Assembly (NCBI GenBank): GCA_947630075.1
Contig: CANRGF010000004.1
Location: forward strand, 1-34,329
Direction of reading: 5' to 3'
From: an uncultured Clostridia bacterium
Lineage (GTDB): Bacteria > Bacillota > Clostridia > Christensenellales > UBA1242
DNA length: 34,329 nt
The translations under genes were made by a program, and so were the position numbers. Positions 23,324 through 31,690 of this stretch are shown here, piece by piece. Below the pieces are notes generated by a model. The model saw only the letters and a list, made by a program, of their open reading frames with translations, was not told where the DNA came from and ran no database searches. The number at the start of each line of letters is the position of its first letter. Position 1 is the stretch's first letter.

Positions 23324-24047
23324 CGAACAGATAGGAAAAATGCGCAAAGCCGGCAAGATTTTAAGTGATTGCTTAAAAATGTTGGAAGAGCACATCTTCC
23401 CCGGCCAAACCAGTTTGCGCCTTAACGATTTGGCTTATAAATTCATAATTTCACAAGGCGCAAAACCTTCCTTCTTGCATTATGAGGGATTTCCATTCAC
23501 AATCTGCGCAAGTGTAAACGAACAGGTTGTGCACGGATTTTGCTCAAATGTTCCTCTAAAAGAAGGGGACATAATCAGCATTGATTGTGGAGTGATTTGG
23601 GAAGGATATCACAGCGATGCGGCAAGGACATTTCCTGTGGGAAATGTATCGCTAGAAAAAACAAAACTAATTGAAGCCACAAAGCAAAGTTTCTTTGCAG
23701 GCATTGAAGGCATCAAAGCGGGTTCAAGGCTGGGGCACATCAGCCATCGCGTGCAAGTTTATCTGGAAGAGCGCGGTTATGGTGTGGTGAGAGAGCTCAC
23801 CGGCCATGGTGTGGGCGAAGACCTGCACGAAGACCCACTCGTGCCAAACTATGGCAATTACAACTCTGGCATCGTGCTTCAAGAGGGTATGACAATCGCT
23901 GTTGAGCCTATGTCCACAATGGGCAAAAGGGCGGTGTATTTGGAAAATAATGATTGGACTGTAACCACAGTTGACCATCAGCCAAGTGCACATTATGAAA
24001 ACACCATTTTAATCACAAAAGATGGTGTGGAAATTCTTAGTTTATAG
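23301..24047 (+). CDS. map: Methionine aminopeptidase, type I
   Basis: Removes the initiator methionine from nascent proteins. The 248 residues show the metal ligands in order: DCGVIWEGYHSDAARTFPVG (two Asp), GHGVGEDLHEDPLVPNYG (His), VEPM and YENTILIT (Glu residues). NEQVVHGF supplies the substrate histidine. There is no SH3-like N-terminal extension. The start lies inside adk, so the two are probably translated in a coupled way. Confidence 0.96.
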   Translation: MNITIKNSEQIGKMRKAGKILSDCLKMLEEHIFPGQTSLRLNDLAYKFIISQGAKPSFLHYEGFPFTICASVNEQVVHGFCSNVPLKEGDIISIDCGVIWEGYHSDAARTFPVGNVSLEKTKLIEATKQSFFAGIEGIKAGSRLGHISHRVQVYLEERGYGVVRELTGHGVGEDLHEDPLVPNYGNYNSGIVLQEGMTIAVEPMSTMGKRAVYLENNDWTVTTVDHQPSAHYENTILITKDGVEILSL

Positions 24048-24054
24048 GAGTGTT

Positions 24055-24321
24055 ATGGAAACGAATTTTGCCGTTGGAGATGTGGTAAAACCTATTCTTG
24101 GACACAACAAAAATAGATTATTTTTAGTGGTTTCTATTGACAAAAATAATTATCTTGCTATAATAGATGGTAAGGCACGAAAAAAGGATAATCCAAAGCG
24201 CAAAAATCCAAAACACGTTGAATTTGTGGCACATAGTGACGAGTTGATTGAAAAGTATAATTCTTCCACCGTTACTAGCACCGAAATCTACAATCTATTA
24301 AAAGGTTTTAATAAGGAGTAA
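24055..24321 (+). CDS. KOW-domain RNA-binding protein (L14e-like)
   Basis: An 88-residue protein with the start METNFAVGDVVKPILGHNKN preceded by TAGGAG. The KOW-like core VVSIDKNNYLAIIDGKARK and DNPKRKNPKHVEF resemble the small L14e/L27e-like protein encoded between map and infA in many Firmicutes (YbzG-like). The family is thought to bind ribosomal RNA; its role is not established. An in-frame ATG at 24022 overlaps map and adds 11 unrelated residues, so 24055 was preferred. It is two bases from infA. Confidence 0.85.
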   Translation: METNFAVGDVVKPILGHNKNRLFLVVSIDKNNYLAIIDGKARKKDNPKRKNPKHVEFVAHSDELIEKYNSSTVTSTEIYNLLKGFNKE

Positions 24322-24323
24322 GA

Positions 24324-24545
24324 ATGTCGAAAAAAGATGTTATCGAAGCCGAAGGTGAAGTCGTTGAAGTTTTGGGCAACACAAATTTTAGAGTTAAAAT
24401 TATGAATAATCACCTCATCACCGTGTATATCTCAGGCAAGTTGCGCACAAACAATATCCGCATTTTGGTTGGAGATAAAGTTAAGGTTGAGATGAGCCCG
24501 TATGACTTAACAAAGGGCAGAATCGTTTGGCGAGATAAAAACTAA
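24324..24545 (+). CDS. infA: Translation initiation factor IF-1
   Basis: A 73-residue OB-fold protein: KKDVIEAEGEVVEVLGNTNF, FRVKIMNNHLITVYISGKLR and the end SPYDLTKGRIVWRDKN. IF-1 blocks the A site during initiation. The usual ENGH is NNHL here and KMRKNRIRI is KLRTNNIRI, so it is moderately divergent. Confidence 0.96.
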   Translation: MSKKDVIEAEGEVVEVLGNTNFRVKIMNNHLITVYISGKLRTNNIRILVGDKVKVEMSPYDLTKGRIVWRDKN

Positions 24546-24566
24546 TTTATTAATAAGGAGAAAAAA

Positions 24567-24680
24567 ATGAAAGTTAGACCATCAGTTAAACCTATGTGCG
24601 ACAAATGCAAGGTAATTAAGCGTAACGGCCGAGTTATGGTTATTTGCGTTAATCCTAAGCATAAGCAACGCCAAGGCTAA
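24567..24680 (+). CDS. rpmJ: 50S ribosomal protein bL36, zinc-binding form
   Basis: A 37-residue protein: MKVRPSVKPMCDKCKVIKR, NGRVMVICVNPKHKQRQG. The C-x2-C ... C ... H set is the zinc-ribbon (C+) form. Ribosome binding site AAGGAG. Confidence 0.97.
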   Translation: MKVRPSVKPMCDKCKVIKRNGRVMVICVNPKHKQRQG

Positions 24681-24699
24681 GATTAATTTTGAAAATTGG

Positions 24700-24729
24700 C
24701 ACAATGTCTCGCGGCATTTTGGCATTGTG
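24700..24729 (+). promoter_or_regulatory. Intergenic hairpin before rpsM
   Basis: CACAATG (24700-24706) pairs with CATTGTG (24723-24729) around a 16-base loop, in the one gap of nearly 80 bases inside the otherwise tightly packed operon. There is no T run, so it is not an intrinsic terminator. A translational operator or processing site is possible but inferred only. Confidence 0.45.
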
Positions 24730-24759
24730 TGTTTATAAAATATTTTTTGGAGGAAGAAA

Positions 24760-25128
24760 ATGGCACGTATATCCGGTGTGGATTTACCAAATGAAAAAAG
24801 AGTTGAAATTGGATTGACCTATATCTATGGTATAGGGCGTGTTTCTGCCAATAAAATTTTGGCAGCCACAGGCATTAATCCAGACACAAGAGTTAAAGAC
24901 CTAACCGAAAACGAAATTGCTTCAATTCGTAAATATATCGAAGCAAATTATGTTGTGGAAGGCGAAAAGCGCAAAGATGTTGCATTAGACATTAAGCGTT
25001 TAAAAGAAATAAGATGCTATCGTGGGCTTCGCCATATTGCAAACTTGCCTGTTCGTGGGCAATCTAGCAAACAAAATGCGCGCACCTGCAAAGGACCTAA
25101 GAAGACGATAGCTAATAAGAAGAAGTAA
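24760..25128 (+). CDS. rpsM: 30S ribosomal protein uS13
   Basis: A 122-residue S13: ARISGVDLPNEKRVEIGLTY, GIGRVSANKILAATGI, RCYRGLRHIANLPVRGQSSK and NARTCKGPKK. It contacts tRNA and bridges to L5. Ribosome binding site GGAGGAAG. Confidence 0.97.
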   Translation: MARISGVDLPNEKRVEIGLTYIYGIGRVSANKILAATGINPDTRVKDLTENEIASIRKYIEANYVVEGEKRKDVALDIKRLKEIRCYRGLRHIANLPVRGQSSKQNARTCKGPKKTIANKKK

Positions 25129-25138
25129 GGAGTGAATA

Positions 25139-25528
25139 ATGGCCACTAGAAAAGAAACAAAGAAAAAGAAAATTTTAGTTAGCAATGGCGAAGGTGCTGT
25201 GCATATTTTTGCCAATGCAAACAACACATTGGTTACATTAACCGATAGTTACGGCAACGCTTTGGCTCAAAGCAGCGCCGGCGCTCGTGGCAATAAGGGT
25301 GCTAAAAAGACCACCCCTTACGCTGGTCAGGATGCGGTTGAAACAGTTTTAAAGAATGCTCCAAACTTTGGCATCACAAAGTTGGCAATCTATATTAAAG
25401 GCTCTAATCCAGCGCGTGAAGCAGCAATTCGCGCAGTTGGAGCTGCTGGTTTGCAAGTTACAATGATTAAAGATGTTTCTCCAATTCCGCACAATGGTTG
25501 CAGACCACCTAAGAGAAGAAGGTTATAG
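25139..25528 (+). CDS. rpsK: 30S ribosomal protein uS11
   Basis: A 129-residue S11: GAVHIFANANNTLVTLTDSY, GNKGAKKTTPYAGQDA and the end DVSPIPHNGCRPPKRRRL. It lies on the platform near the mRNA exit. Confidence 0.98.
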   Translation: MATRKETKKKKILVSNGEGAVHIFANANNTLVTLTDSYGNALAQSSAGARGNKGAKKTTPYAGQDAVETVLKNAPNFGITKLAIYIKGSNPAREAAIRAVGAAGLQVTMIKDVSPIPHNGCRPPKRRRL

Positions 25529-25536
25529 GAGGAATT

Positions 25537-26154
25537 ATGGCAAAGAATTTATATCCTGATTGTAAGCAATGCCGTAGAGAAGGTTGCAAACTTTTCTTGA
25601 AGGGCGAAAGATGTCTCACAAAATGCTCGTTTGATAAACGCCCAGTCATTCCGGGAGTTCACGCAACAGGCAGAAAGAAAGTTAGCGAATATGGCATTCA
25701 GCTTAGAGAGAAGCAAAAAGTGCGCAGAGCATATTGCATTCTTGAAAAACAATTTAGAAACTATTATGAAAAGGCCACTCGTAGCAAAGAGAGCACAGGT
25801 TGGGCACTTTTAAAGATGCTTGAATTGAGGTTGGATAATGTTGTTTATCGCTTAAATTTAGGTTCTTCAAGAACTGAAGCTAGGCAGATTGTCAACCACG
25901 GGCACATCACAGTAAACGGAAAGAAAGTGAATATACCTTCTTATCAAGTTAAAGTTGGCGATGTGATTGCTGTTAAAGAAAGCAAGCAAAATCTTGAAAT
26001 GTTTGCAAGCCTTAAAGGTTTGAAGGTCAACACACCTAAATGGTTGGAGTTTGACACAAACACTCTCACCGGCAAAGTTTTGGCTCTTCCTGAAAGAGAT
26101 GATATAGATTTGAACATTCAAGAACACTTGATTGTTGAATATTATTCAAGATAA
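25537..26154 (+). CDS. rpsD: 30S ribosomal protein uS4
   Basis: A 205-residue S4, a primary 16S-binding protein. The N-terminus CKQCRREGCKLFLKGERC is cysteine-rich, as in zinc-binding S4. EKQKVRRAYCILEKQFRNYY, LELRLDNVVYRLNLGSSRTE and the S4 domain RQIVNHGHITVNGKKVNIPS follow. In E. coli S4 represses the alpha operon. Placement between rpsK and rpoA is typical of Clostridia, not Bacillus. Confidence 0.97.
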   Translation: MAKNLYPDCKQCRREGCKLFLKGERCLTKCSFDKRPVIPGVHATGRKKVSEYGIQLREKQKVRRAYCILEKQFRNYYEKATRSKESTGWALLKMLELRLDNVVYRLNLGSSRTEARQIVNHGHITVNGKKVNIPSYQVKVGDVIAVKESKQNLEMFASLKGLKVNTPKWLEFDTNTLTGKVLALPERDDIDLNIQEHLIVEYYSR

Positions 26155-26169
26155 TAGGAGAATAAAAAT

Positions 26170-27126
26170 ATGATGGAAATTGAAAAACCAAAAATACTTT
26201 TAGAGGAGCAAGATGGAGGCTCTCACGCAATCATCACCGTTGAGCCTTTGGAGAAGGGTTTTGGCATAACCTTAGGCAACATGCTTAGGCGCACATTGCT
26301 TAGTTCACTTCCAGGAGCAGCAATCGTGGGCGTGAAGATTAAAAATGTTTTGCACGAGTTCACCACAATCAAGGGTGTAACTGAAGATGTGCCAGACATT
26401 GTGCTTAACCTAAAAGCCATTGCAGTTAAGACCGAAAGCACAGAAGAAGATTTTAAAGGCACTATGACGCTTAAAAAGAAAGGTGCAGGCGTGCTTTATG
26501 CAAAAGATATTGTTTGCGATGACGGCATCACAGTTATGAATCCTGAGCAATATATCTGCACACTTGATGAAGACGCTGATTTAAACATCACAATGTATGT
26601 CGGCAGAGGGCGCGGATATGTGCCAGCTAGCGGCAACAAAAATTTTTCAGATGAGGTGGATTTCGTGGCAATCGATTCACTCTTCACCCCTGTTAAGCGC
26701 GTAAATTTTGAAGTGCAATCTAGCCGTGTTGGTCGTAGCCTAGATTATGACAAACTTGTTTTGGATATCCAAACTCGTGGCACATCAACGGCAAAAGAAG
26801 TGGTGGCTCTTTCTGCAAAACTTTTAAACGATTACGCAACAATGTTTGTTGAATTGGTTGAAGGTATGGATGGTGTCAATATCCTAGTGGCAAGGAAAGA
26901 GGATGAACGCACAAAACTATTTGAAAAACCTATTGAAGAAATGGAGTTGAGCGTTCGCTCATATAATTGCTTAAAGCGTGCCGGAATAGACACTATTGGC
27001 GACTTGGCAAAGAAAACTCGTGGCGAGATGATGAAAGTTCGCAACATGGGTGCTAAATCTATGGAAGAAGTTATAAATAAACTTGAAGCCTTGGGCATTG
27101 TTCTTGAAGGCAACGAAAATTATTAA
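26170..27126 (+). CDS. rpoA: RNA polymerase alpha subunit
   Basis: A 318-residue alpha subunit. The N-terminal domain has EPLEKGFGITLGNMLRRTLL, SLPGAAIVGVKI and a dimerisation surface. A linker leads to the C-terminal domain, IEEMELSVRSYNCLKRAGID and MRNMG-type KVRNMGAKSMEEVINKLEAL, which binds UP elements and activators. Either of two tandem ATG codons (26170, 26173) may start it. Confidence 0.98.
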   Translation: MMEIEKPKILLEEQDGGSHAIITVEPLEKGFGITLGNMLRRTLLSSLPGAAIVGVKIKNVLHEFTTIKGVTEDVPDIVLNLKAIAVKTESTEEDFKGTMTLKKKGAGVLYAKDIVCDDGITVMNPEQYICTLDEDADLNITMYVGRGRGYVPASGNKNFSDEVDFVAIDSLFTPVKRVNFEVQSSRVGRSLDYDKLVLDIQTRGTSTAKEVVALSAKLLNDYATMFVELVEGMDGVNILVARKEDERTKLFEKPIEEMELSVRSYNCLKRAGIDTIGDLAKKTRGEMMKVRNMGAKSMEEVINKLEALGIVLEGNENY

Positions 27127-27137
27127 GGAGAAGACAG

Positions 27138-27647
27138 ATGAAAGTTATGAAATTAGGTCGTCCCACAGAAGAGCGCTTGGCAATAATGCGAAATCAAGCC
27201 ACCGACCTTCTCTGGAAAGGCAAAATTGAAACCACTCTTACAAGAGCAAAATCTTTGAAAAGTTACGCAGAGAAAATCTTAACTCTTGCAATCAACTCTT
27301 ATGAAGATGTGGTAACTGTTCAAAAGAATAGCGTGAATAAAAAAGGTGAAAAGACCACTCGCGAAGTTATGAATGACGGTCCTAAAAAACTTGCTGCTCG
27401 TAGGCGCATTAAGGCTAAATTATACACAGTTAAAGAAGAGCGCAGAAAGGGCGAAAAGAAAGCAGACTATCTTGCGCGTATAGACAACATTAAAGACCCA
27501 TTGTTGGAAAAAATATTTAATGTTTACGCTCCAAAATATGCCGCACGCGCAAAAGAGCTTGGCACAGCAGGTGGCTACACTCGCATTCTTAAAACAGGTT
27601 TAAGAAAAGGCGACAATGCCGAAATGGCAATTATCGAATTAATTTAA
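27138..27647 (+). CDS. rplQ: 50S ribosomal protein bL17 with a central insertion
   Basis: A 169-residue L17. The N-terminal core KLGRPTEERLAIMRNQATDL and IETTLTRAKSLKSYAEKIL and the C-terminal GGYTRILKTGLRKGDNAEM and AIIELI are standard. Between them is an insertion of about 45-50 mostly basic residues (VNKKGEKTTREVMNDGPKKL and beyond). I recall similar long L17 proteins in some Clostridia. It is the last gene of the superoperon, followed by two terminators. Confidence 0.96.
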   Translation: MKVMKLGRPTEERLAIMRNQATDLLWKGKIETTLTRAKSLKSYAEKILTLAINSYEDVVTVQKNSVNKKGEKTTREVMNDGPKKLAARRRIKAKLYTVKEERRKGEKKADYLARIDNIKDPLLEKIFNVYAPKYAARAKELGTAGGYTRILKTGLRKGDNAEMAIIELI

Positions 27648-27671
27648 TGGGCAATTTTTTGTCCATTTTTT
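27648..27671 (+). terminator. First terminator after rplQ
   Basis: TGGGCAA (27648-27654), loop TTTT, TTGTCCA (27659-27665) with one G-T pair, followed by a T-rich run. Confidence 0.82.
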
Positions 27672-27679
27672 ATTTTGTG

Positions 27680-27710
27680 AAAACCAATTCATTGTTGGTT
27701 TTCTTTTTTT
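27680..27710 (+). terminator. Second, tandem terminator after rplQ
   Basis: AAAACCAA (27680-27687) pairs with TTGGTTTT (27695-27702), followed by C and seven T. Tandem terminators insulate spoIIE from the heavily expressed operon. Confidence 0.82.
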
Positions 27711-27750
27711 ATTAAAATGTTTTTTGATAAAAATTTTTAAAAACATATAA

Positions 27751-27764
27751 AATTTGCGCAAATT
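27751..27764. promoter_or_regulatory. Palindromic candidate operator upstream of spoIIE
   Basis: AATTTGCGCAAATT is a perfect 14-base palindrome, and its left part AATTTGCG is repeated directly at 27761-27768. It lies about 60 bases before the spoIIE start, upstream of a TATAAT (27789-27794) that lacks a clear -35. The binding protein is unknown, and I see no convincing Spo0A box. Confidence 0.4.
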
Positions 27765-27825
27765 TGCGTGATTTTGCCATGATTTTCATATAATTCAAAA
27801 AATTTTTTGTGTTAAATTGCTTTGC

Positions 27826-30111
27826 ATGAGCAAAATTAAAAACTTAAATTTTCAAAACGCCATTAAATATTTTTGTTTGTTTTTCGTCTGCTTAGTGCTT
27901 TCAAACGCCACAATAAATAACCTTTCACCATTTCTATTTGCCTTTTATTTTGCGTGCATTTTTGTTGGATTAAATGAAAAATTGTTGGCAGTTTTCACCC
28001 TTTCTTCTGCCGTGGCAGTTTCGCCAAATTTAAAATCATTTTATGTGGCACTCACAGTTGTGGCGGTTGGCTTAATTGTCTTTTATCTTCATCGAATATT
28101 AAAAAAGCGCATTGCCTTGCTTAGCATATTTCTTGCTTTTGTGGTGTCGCTAATTACATATTTTTATTATAATCGCACAGATATTTTCGCAATCATCTTT
28201 TATCTAATCTTGGGGATTATTTCGCTATATGTGATGATAACCGTTTTGCAAGTGTTGTTGCTTAGAAAAAATTGCTTTAAATTGACCATTGACGAAAGCA
28301 TTTGCTTTTTGTTTGTGGTGGCACTTTTAGGGGTTGGCATGGCTCCGATTAAGATTATGGATTTTGCCGTCTATCGAGCCGTGATAATGCTATTAATTTT
28401 TGTGTTGTTGCGCACTGAAAATTTGCCTATTGCAGTGGCTGTGTCGCTCTCGTTTGGATTGGGAGTGTCGCTTAGTCAAGTTTCGCTCGTGCCGATTGCA
28501 GAATTTGCCATTCTTCTGCTTGTGGCAAACATTTTTCCCGCTCAGAAAAAATTTAGAATTGTTTGCCTCACATTTATTTTAGATGCTTTCATTCAATACT
28601 TTTTTATATCCACTGGAGCGAAAATGTTATACGCATTAGCACCAATCGTTTTGGCGGGGATAATTTATCTTCTTTTGCCAAATAAAATCATGTCGGCACT
28701 AGCAGATTTAGTTTATGTGAAGAGCACGGAAATAAGTTCAAGAAATCTCATCAACACCACACGAAAAAACATACGCAAAAGAATGAGTGAACTTAGCAAT
28801 GTGTTTTTGGATATGAAGCAACTCCACCTAAATATGGTTAAGCGCGAGTTGGGGAAAGAAGAACTGATAAAAATGCTCACAAGAGAAGTCTGCGCAAACT
28901 GCTGTAAGGATTGCTTAGATAAAAACAAATGCACGCGTTCTTTGGGGCTTGACACCCGCTCAAATTTAGAAAATTTAATTGAAATTGCCATAAATAAAGG
29001 CAAAGTTTCGTTGCTAGACATTCCAAGCGGACTTTCTTCTAGGTGCGGGAAATTAAGTTATTTAGTCAATTTAATTAATAGATTGAGCGATGAATATAGG
29101 CAATATAAAAACATGCAAGCCGATGTGAATAATGTGAAGATTCTGCTTGCCGAACAAATGGGTGCGGTGTCCCAACTGCTTTTGGATATAGGAGAAGAGA
29201 TAGACACGAATGTAACCTTTGATATGGCTCGCGAAAATAAAATTGTCTCCCGCCTATTGAGTGCGAATGTTGAATGCAGAGAAGTGCTATTATATGAAGA
29301 AAAAAACAATGATTTTTCCGCTATGTTGGTGGTGAAATCAGGCTCGCCCCATCCCGTTATTGAAAAGGCGGTGAGTGAAGTTTGCCGTTTGCCAATGCAA
29401 ATCACGTCAGCCACACCGATTGAAGAAGGGAATTATGACACAATCACCCTTCACAAACTAAATAAATATGATTGCGTGTTTGGGCTTGCAAGTTGCAATA
29501 AATCTGGCAATGAAGAGAGCGGAGATTGCCATAGCATCATTCGCTTGGGTGGCACAAAATTTTTGCTCGCCTTGTGCGATGGCATGGGCAGTGGAAAATC
29601 TGCACATAAAATGAGTGCCATGACGCTCGGCCTTATTGAAAATTTTTATCGCGTTGGCTTTGATAATGAAATTATTTTAGAGAGCGTGAATAAACTTCTG
29701 GCAATCAACAATCAAGAGAGTTATTCCACTCTTGATGTCTGCCTAATAGATTTAGATAAAAGCCTTGCAGATTTCATAAAGGTGGGCTCGCCTTTTGGAG
29801 TAATCAAAAGGGAGGATAAAATTGAATTGGTGGAAGGAGGAGCGCTTCCTATTGGTGCACTCGATAATATCACTCCTGCCACGAAGAAAACCACCATTTC
29901 CACAAAGGACATAATTATCATGGCAACGGACGGTATAACAGATGCTTTTGCCAGTCAAGAAAACTTCATTGAATATGTTTCAGCTCTAGCCACAAACAAC
30001 CCTCAAAGCATTGCCGAAAGCATTTTAAATGAGGCTATATCATTAAACGAAAATAGCGCAAAGGACGACATGACCGTGCTGGTTGCTCGCACATATCTAA
30101 AAAACAAATAA
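27826..30111 (+). CDS. spoIIE: Stage II sporulation protein E, membrane-bound serine phosphatase
   Basis: SpoIIE is a forespore membrane PP2C phosphatase that dephosphorylates SpoIIAA to free sigma-F, and also interacts with the division septum. From ATG 27826 it is 761 residues. About ten hydrophobic segments fill the first 290 residues, followed by a cytoplasmic region with CANCCKDCLDKNKC near residue 360, and a PP2C domain with LCDGMGSGKSAHKMS (Asp 585) and the metal-binding KDDMTVLVART (near 746). The ATG was preferred over an upstream TTG at 27817; neither has a Shine-Dalgarno sequence. Spacing and terminator indicate a single-gene unit. Its presence implies that the organism is, or descends from, a spore former. 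Confidence 0.93.
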   Translation: MSKIKNLNFQNAIKYFCLFFVCLVLSNATINNLSPFLFAFYFACIFVGLNEKLLAVFTLSSAVAVSPNLKSFYVALTVVAVGLIVFYLHRILKKRIALLSIFLAFVVSLITYFYYNRTDIFAIIFYLILGIISLYVMITVLQVLLLRKNCFKLTIDESICFLFVVALLGVGMAPIKIMDFAVYRAVIMLLIFVLLRTENLPIAVAVSLSFGLGVSLSQVSLVPIAEFAILLLVANIFPAQKKFRIVCLTFILDAFIQYFFISTGAKMLYALAPIVLAGIIYLLLPNKIMSALADLVYVKSTEISSRNLINTTRKNIRKRMSELSNVFLDMKQLHLNMVKRELGKEELIKMLTREVCANCCKDCLDKNKCTRSLGLDTRSNLENLIEIAINKGKVSLLDIPSGLSSRCGKLSYLVNLINRLSDEYRQYKNMQADVNNVKILLAEQMGAVSQLLLDIGEEIDTNVTFDMARENKIVSRLLSANVECREVLLYEEKNNDFSAMLVVKSGSPHPVIEKAVSEVCRLPMQITSATPIEEGNYDTITLHKLNKYDCVFGLASCNKSGNEESGDCHSIIRLGGTKFLLALCDGMGSGKSAHKMSAMTLGLIENFYRVGFDNEIILESVNKLLAINNQESYSTLDVCLIDLDKSLADFIKVGSPFGVIKREDKIELVEGGALPIGALDNITPATKKTTISTKDIIIMATDGITDAFASQENFIEYVSALATNNPQSIAESILNEAISLNENSAKDDMTVLVARTYLKNK

Positions 30112-30146
30112 ATCAAAAAAATTTTTAAATTATCAAAAAAAACGTT

Positions 30147-30184
30147 AAAAACTGCAAATTTTCATTGATTTTTGCGGTTTTTTT
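30147..30184 (+). terminator. Terminator of spoIIE
   Basis: AAAACTGCAAA (30148-30158) pairs with TTTGCGGTTTT (30171-30181) with one T-G pair, followed by further T. Confidence 0.78.
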
Positions 30185-30204
30185 CAAATTTTTAAAAAAT
30201 GCTA

Positions 30205-30233
30205 TTGCAAAATTCTTGTTTTTGTTGTATAAT
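30205..30233 (+). promoter_or_regulatory. Promoter of tilS
   Basis: TTGCAA (30205-30210) and TATAAT (30228-30233) are 17 bases apart, with predicted +1 near 30240, about 27 bases before the chosen start. Confidence 0.78.
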
Positions 30234-30266
30234 AAAAGCAAAGTTTAATCACAAATGGAGATTGGT

Positions 30267-31610
30267 ATGGAAGGTGTTTTAGATTATATTAAGAAAAACA
30301 AAATGATTAACCGTGGCGAGATAATCGGCGTGGCTTGCTCGGGCGGGCGAGATAGCATTGCTCTATTGCACTATCTCAACTCAATCAAAACTGAGCTGGA
30401 TTGTGAAGTGGTTGCGGTTACTGTTGACCACGGCATTCGCAAGAACAGTGCGGCAGATGTTGAATTTGTTATGCAGTTTTGCAAGGACAATAAAATTCGT
30501 GCCTATAAATTTAAGGGAGAAGCATTAAAGGTTGCCAAGGAAGAAAAATTATCGATAGAACAAGCTGCAAGAAAAGTTAGATATGGTGTGTTTGAAACCT
30601 TAATTAAAAAAGGCTTGGTGGATAAAATTGCACTCGCTCACCACATGTACGACCAAGCAGAAACAGTGCTTTTAAACATTGTGCGCGGGGCATCACTTGC
30701 CGGTGCGCGTGGCATGGAGCCTGTGCGTGATGGAATTTACATCCGCCCATTGTTAAACACTCCACGCGAAGAGATAATGTCGTATCTAGACGAGTTTGGT
30801 CTTGAATATGTGGAAGATGAAACGAATAAGGACAACACTTATTCTCGCAACTACATTCGCAATGTTGTTATGCCAACTCTGCGCCGCCAATTTAGGCAGG
30901 TGGATAGAAGCATCGTTAAGTTTGCAGAATTCTGCGCGAAAGATGACGATTTCATCAATAAGCAAATCAATCTTGGCACGGTGATAGACGGCAAAGATTA
31001 TGTGAAAGTTCCGCTATCTTATTTCTATCAAGATGAGGTGCTTGTAAATCGCATTTTGATGAAGGTGTTTAAGCGTTTTGCCCTTCAGGATATTGAAAGC
31101 AAACATATCAATATGGTGCGCGAATTTGCTTTGGAAGCAAATAATGGCAGCATTATCAACCTTCCTTTCAAATTGAAAGTTTGCAAGGAGTATGACTATA
31201 TAATAATCGGTGCAATAAAAAAGGTTGCAAGCCATGGAGAATATCAATTTAGGCACGGCAAACTAAAAATAGACGATTATGGTGTGATTCGTGCAACGGC
31301 AAGCAAGGTTAAAACCGAGCCAAAGCCACATCAGCACATCGTAGATTACGAAGCAATTCCAGAAGATGCAGTTTGGCGTTTTAGGCAGGAAGGGGACACA
31401 TTTGCGCCACTTGGCTTGAAGGGCAGCAAGAAATTGAAGGACTATTTTATTGATAAGAAAATCCCACAGCGCATGAGGGACACAATTCCTGTGTTGGCGG
31501 TTGGCAACAAAATTTTAATTATCGCAGATATTGAAATTAGCGATGAAGTGAAAGTTACGGATAAAACCACCCAATTCTTCAAAATCAACTACGAAAAAGA
31601 TTTAATTTAA
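30267..31610 (+). CDS. tilS: tRNA(Ile)-lysidine synthase
   Basis: TilS converts the wobble C of tRNA-Ile(CAU) to lysidine using ATP and lysine, so that AUA is read as Ile. The 447 residues have the PP-loop SGGRDS (25-30), DHGIRKNSAADVEFV, SIEQAARKVRYGVFE, and ALAHHMYDQAETVLLNI, followed by the TilS C-terminal domains (GLKGSKKLKDYFIDKKIPQR and PVLAVGNKILII). The ATG at 30267 was chosen because TGGAG (30256-30260) is 6 bases before it; an in-frame ATG at 30255 overlaps that site. SpoIIE next to tilS is a common Firmicute arrangement. Confidence 0.94.
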   Translation: MEGVLDYIKKNKMINRGEIIGVACSGGRDSIALLHYLNSIKTELDCEVVAVTVDHGIRKNSAADVEFVMQFCKDNKIRAYKFKGEALKVAKEEKLSIEQAARKVRYGVFETLIKKGLVDKIALAHHMYDQAETVLLNIVRGASLAGARGMEPVRDGIYIRPLLNTPREEIMSYLDEFGLEYVEDETNKDNTYSRNYIRNVVMPTLRRQFRQVDRSIVKFAEFCAKDDDFINKQINLGTVIDGKDYVKVPLSYFYQDEVLVNRILMKVFKRFALQDIESKHINMVREFALEANNGSIINLPFKLKVCKEYDYIIIGAIKKVASHGEYQFRHGKLKIDDYGVIRATASKVKTEPKPHQHIVDYEAIPEDAVWRFRQEGDTFAPLGLKGSKKLKDYFIDKKIPQRMRDTIPVLAVGNKILIIADIEISDEVKVTDKTTQFFKINYEKDLI

Positions 31611-31628
31611 TAGGTTAGTAAAATAAAA

Positions 31629-31674
31629 AATTGTCAGTAAATTTGCCAAAATCTATTGACAATTCTTTTTTTTT
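31629..31674 (+). terminator. Terminator of tilS, overlapping the rpsL promoter
   Basis: AATTGTCAGTA (31629-31639) pairs with TATTGACAATT (31654-31664) through 11 pairs including one wobble, with a 14-base loop, then C and nine T. The 3' arm contains the -35 box of the next promoter. Confidence 0.82.
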
Positions 31675-31684
31675 ATAATAAAAT
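31656..31684 (+). promoter_or_regulatory. Promoter of the rpsL-rpsG-fusA operon
   Basis: TTGACA (31656-31661) and TAAAAT (31679-31684) are 17 bases apart; predicted +1 near 31691. A TATAAT at 31674-31679 is only 12 bases from the -35 and is an unlikely partner. Confidence 0.75.
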
Positions 31685-31690
31685 TAATTC

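Noticed and set aside
31674..31679. TATAAT as the rpsL -10 box
   Set aside because: The spacer to TTGACA would be only 12 bases; the overlapping TAAAAT gives 17.
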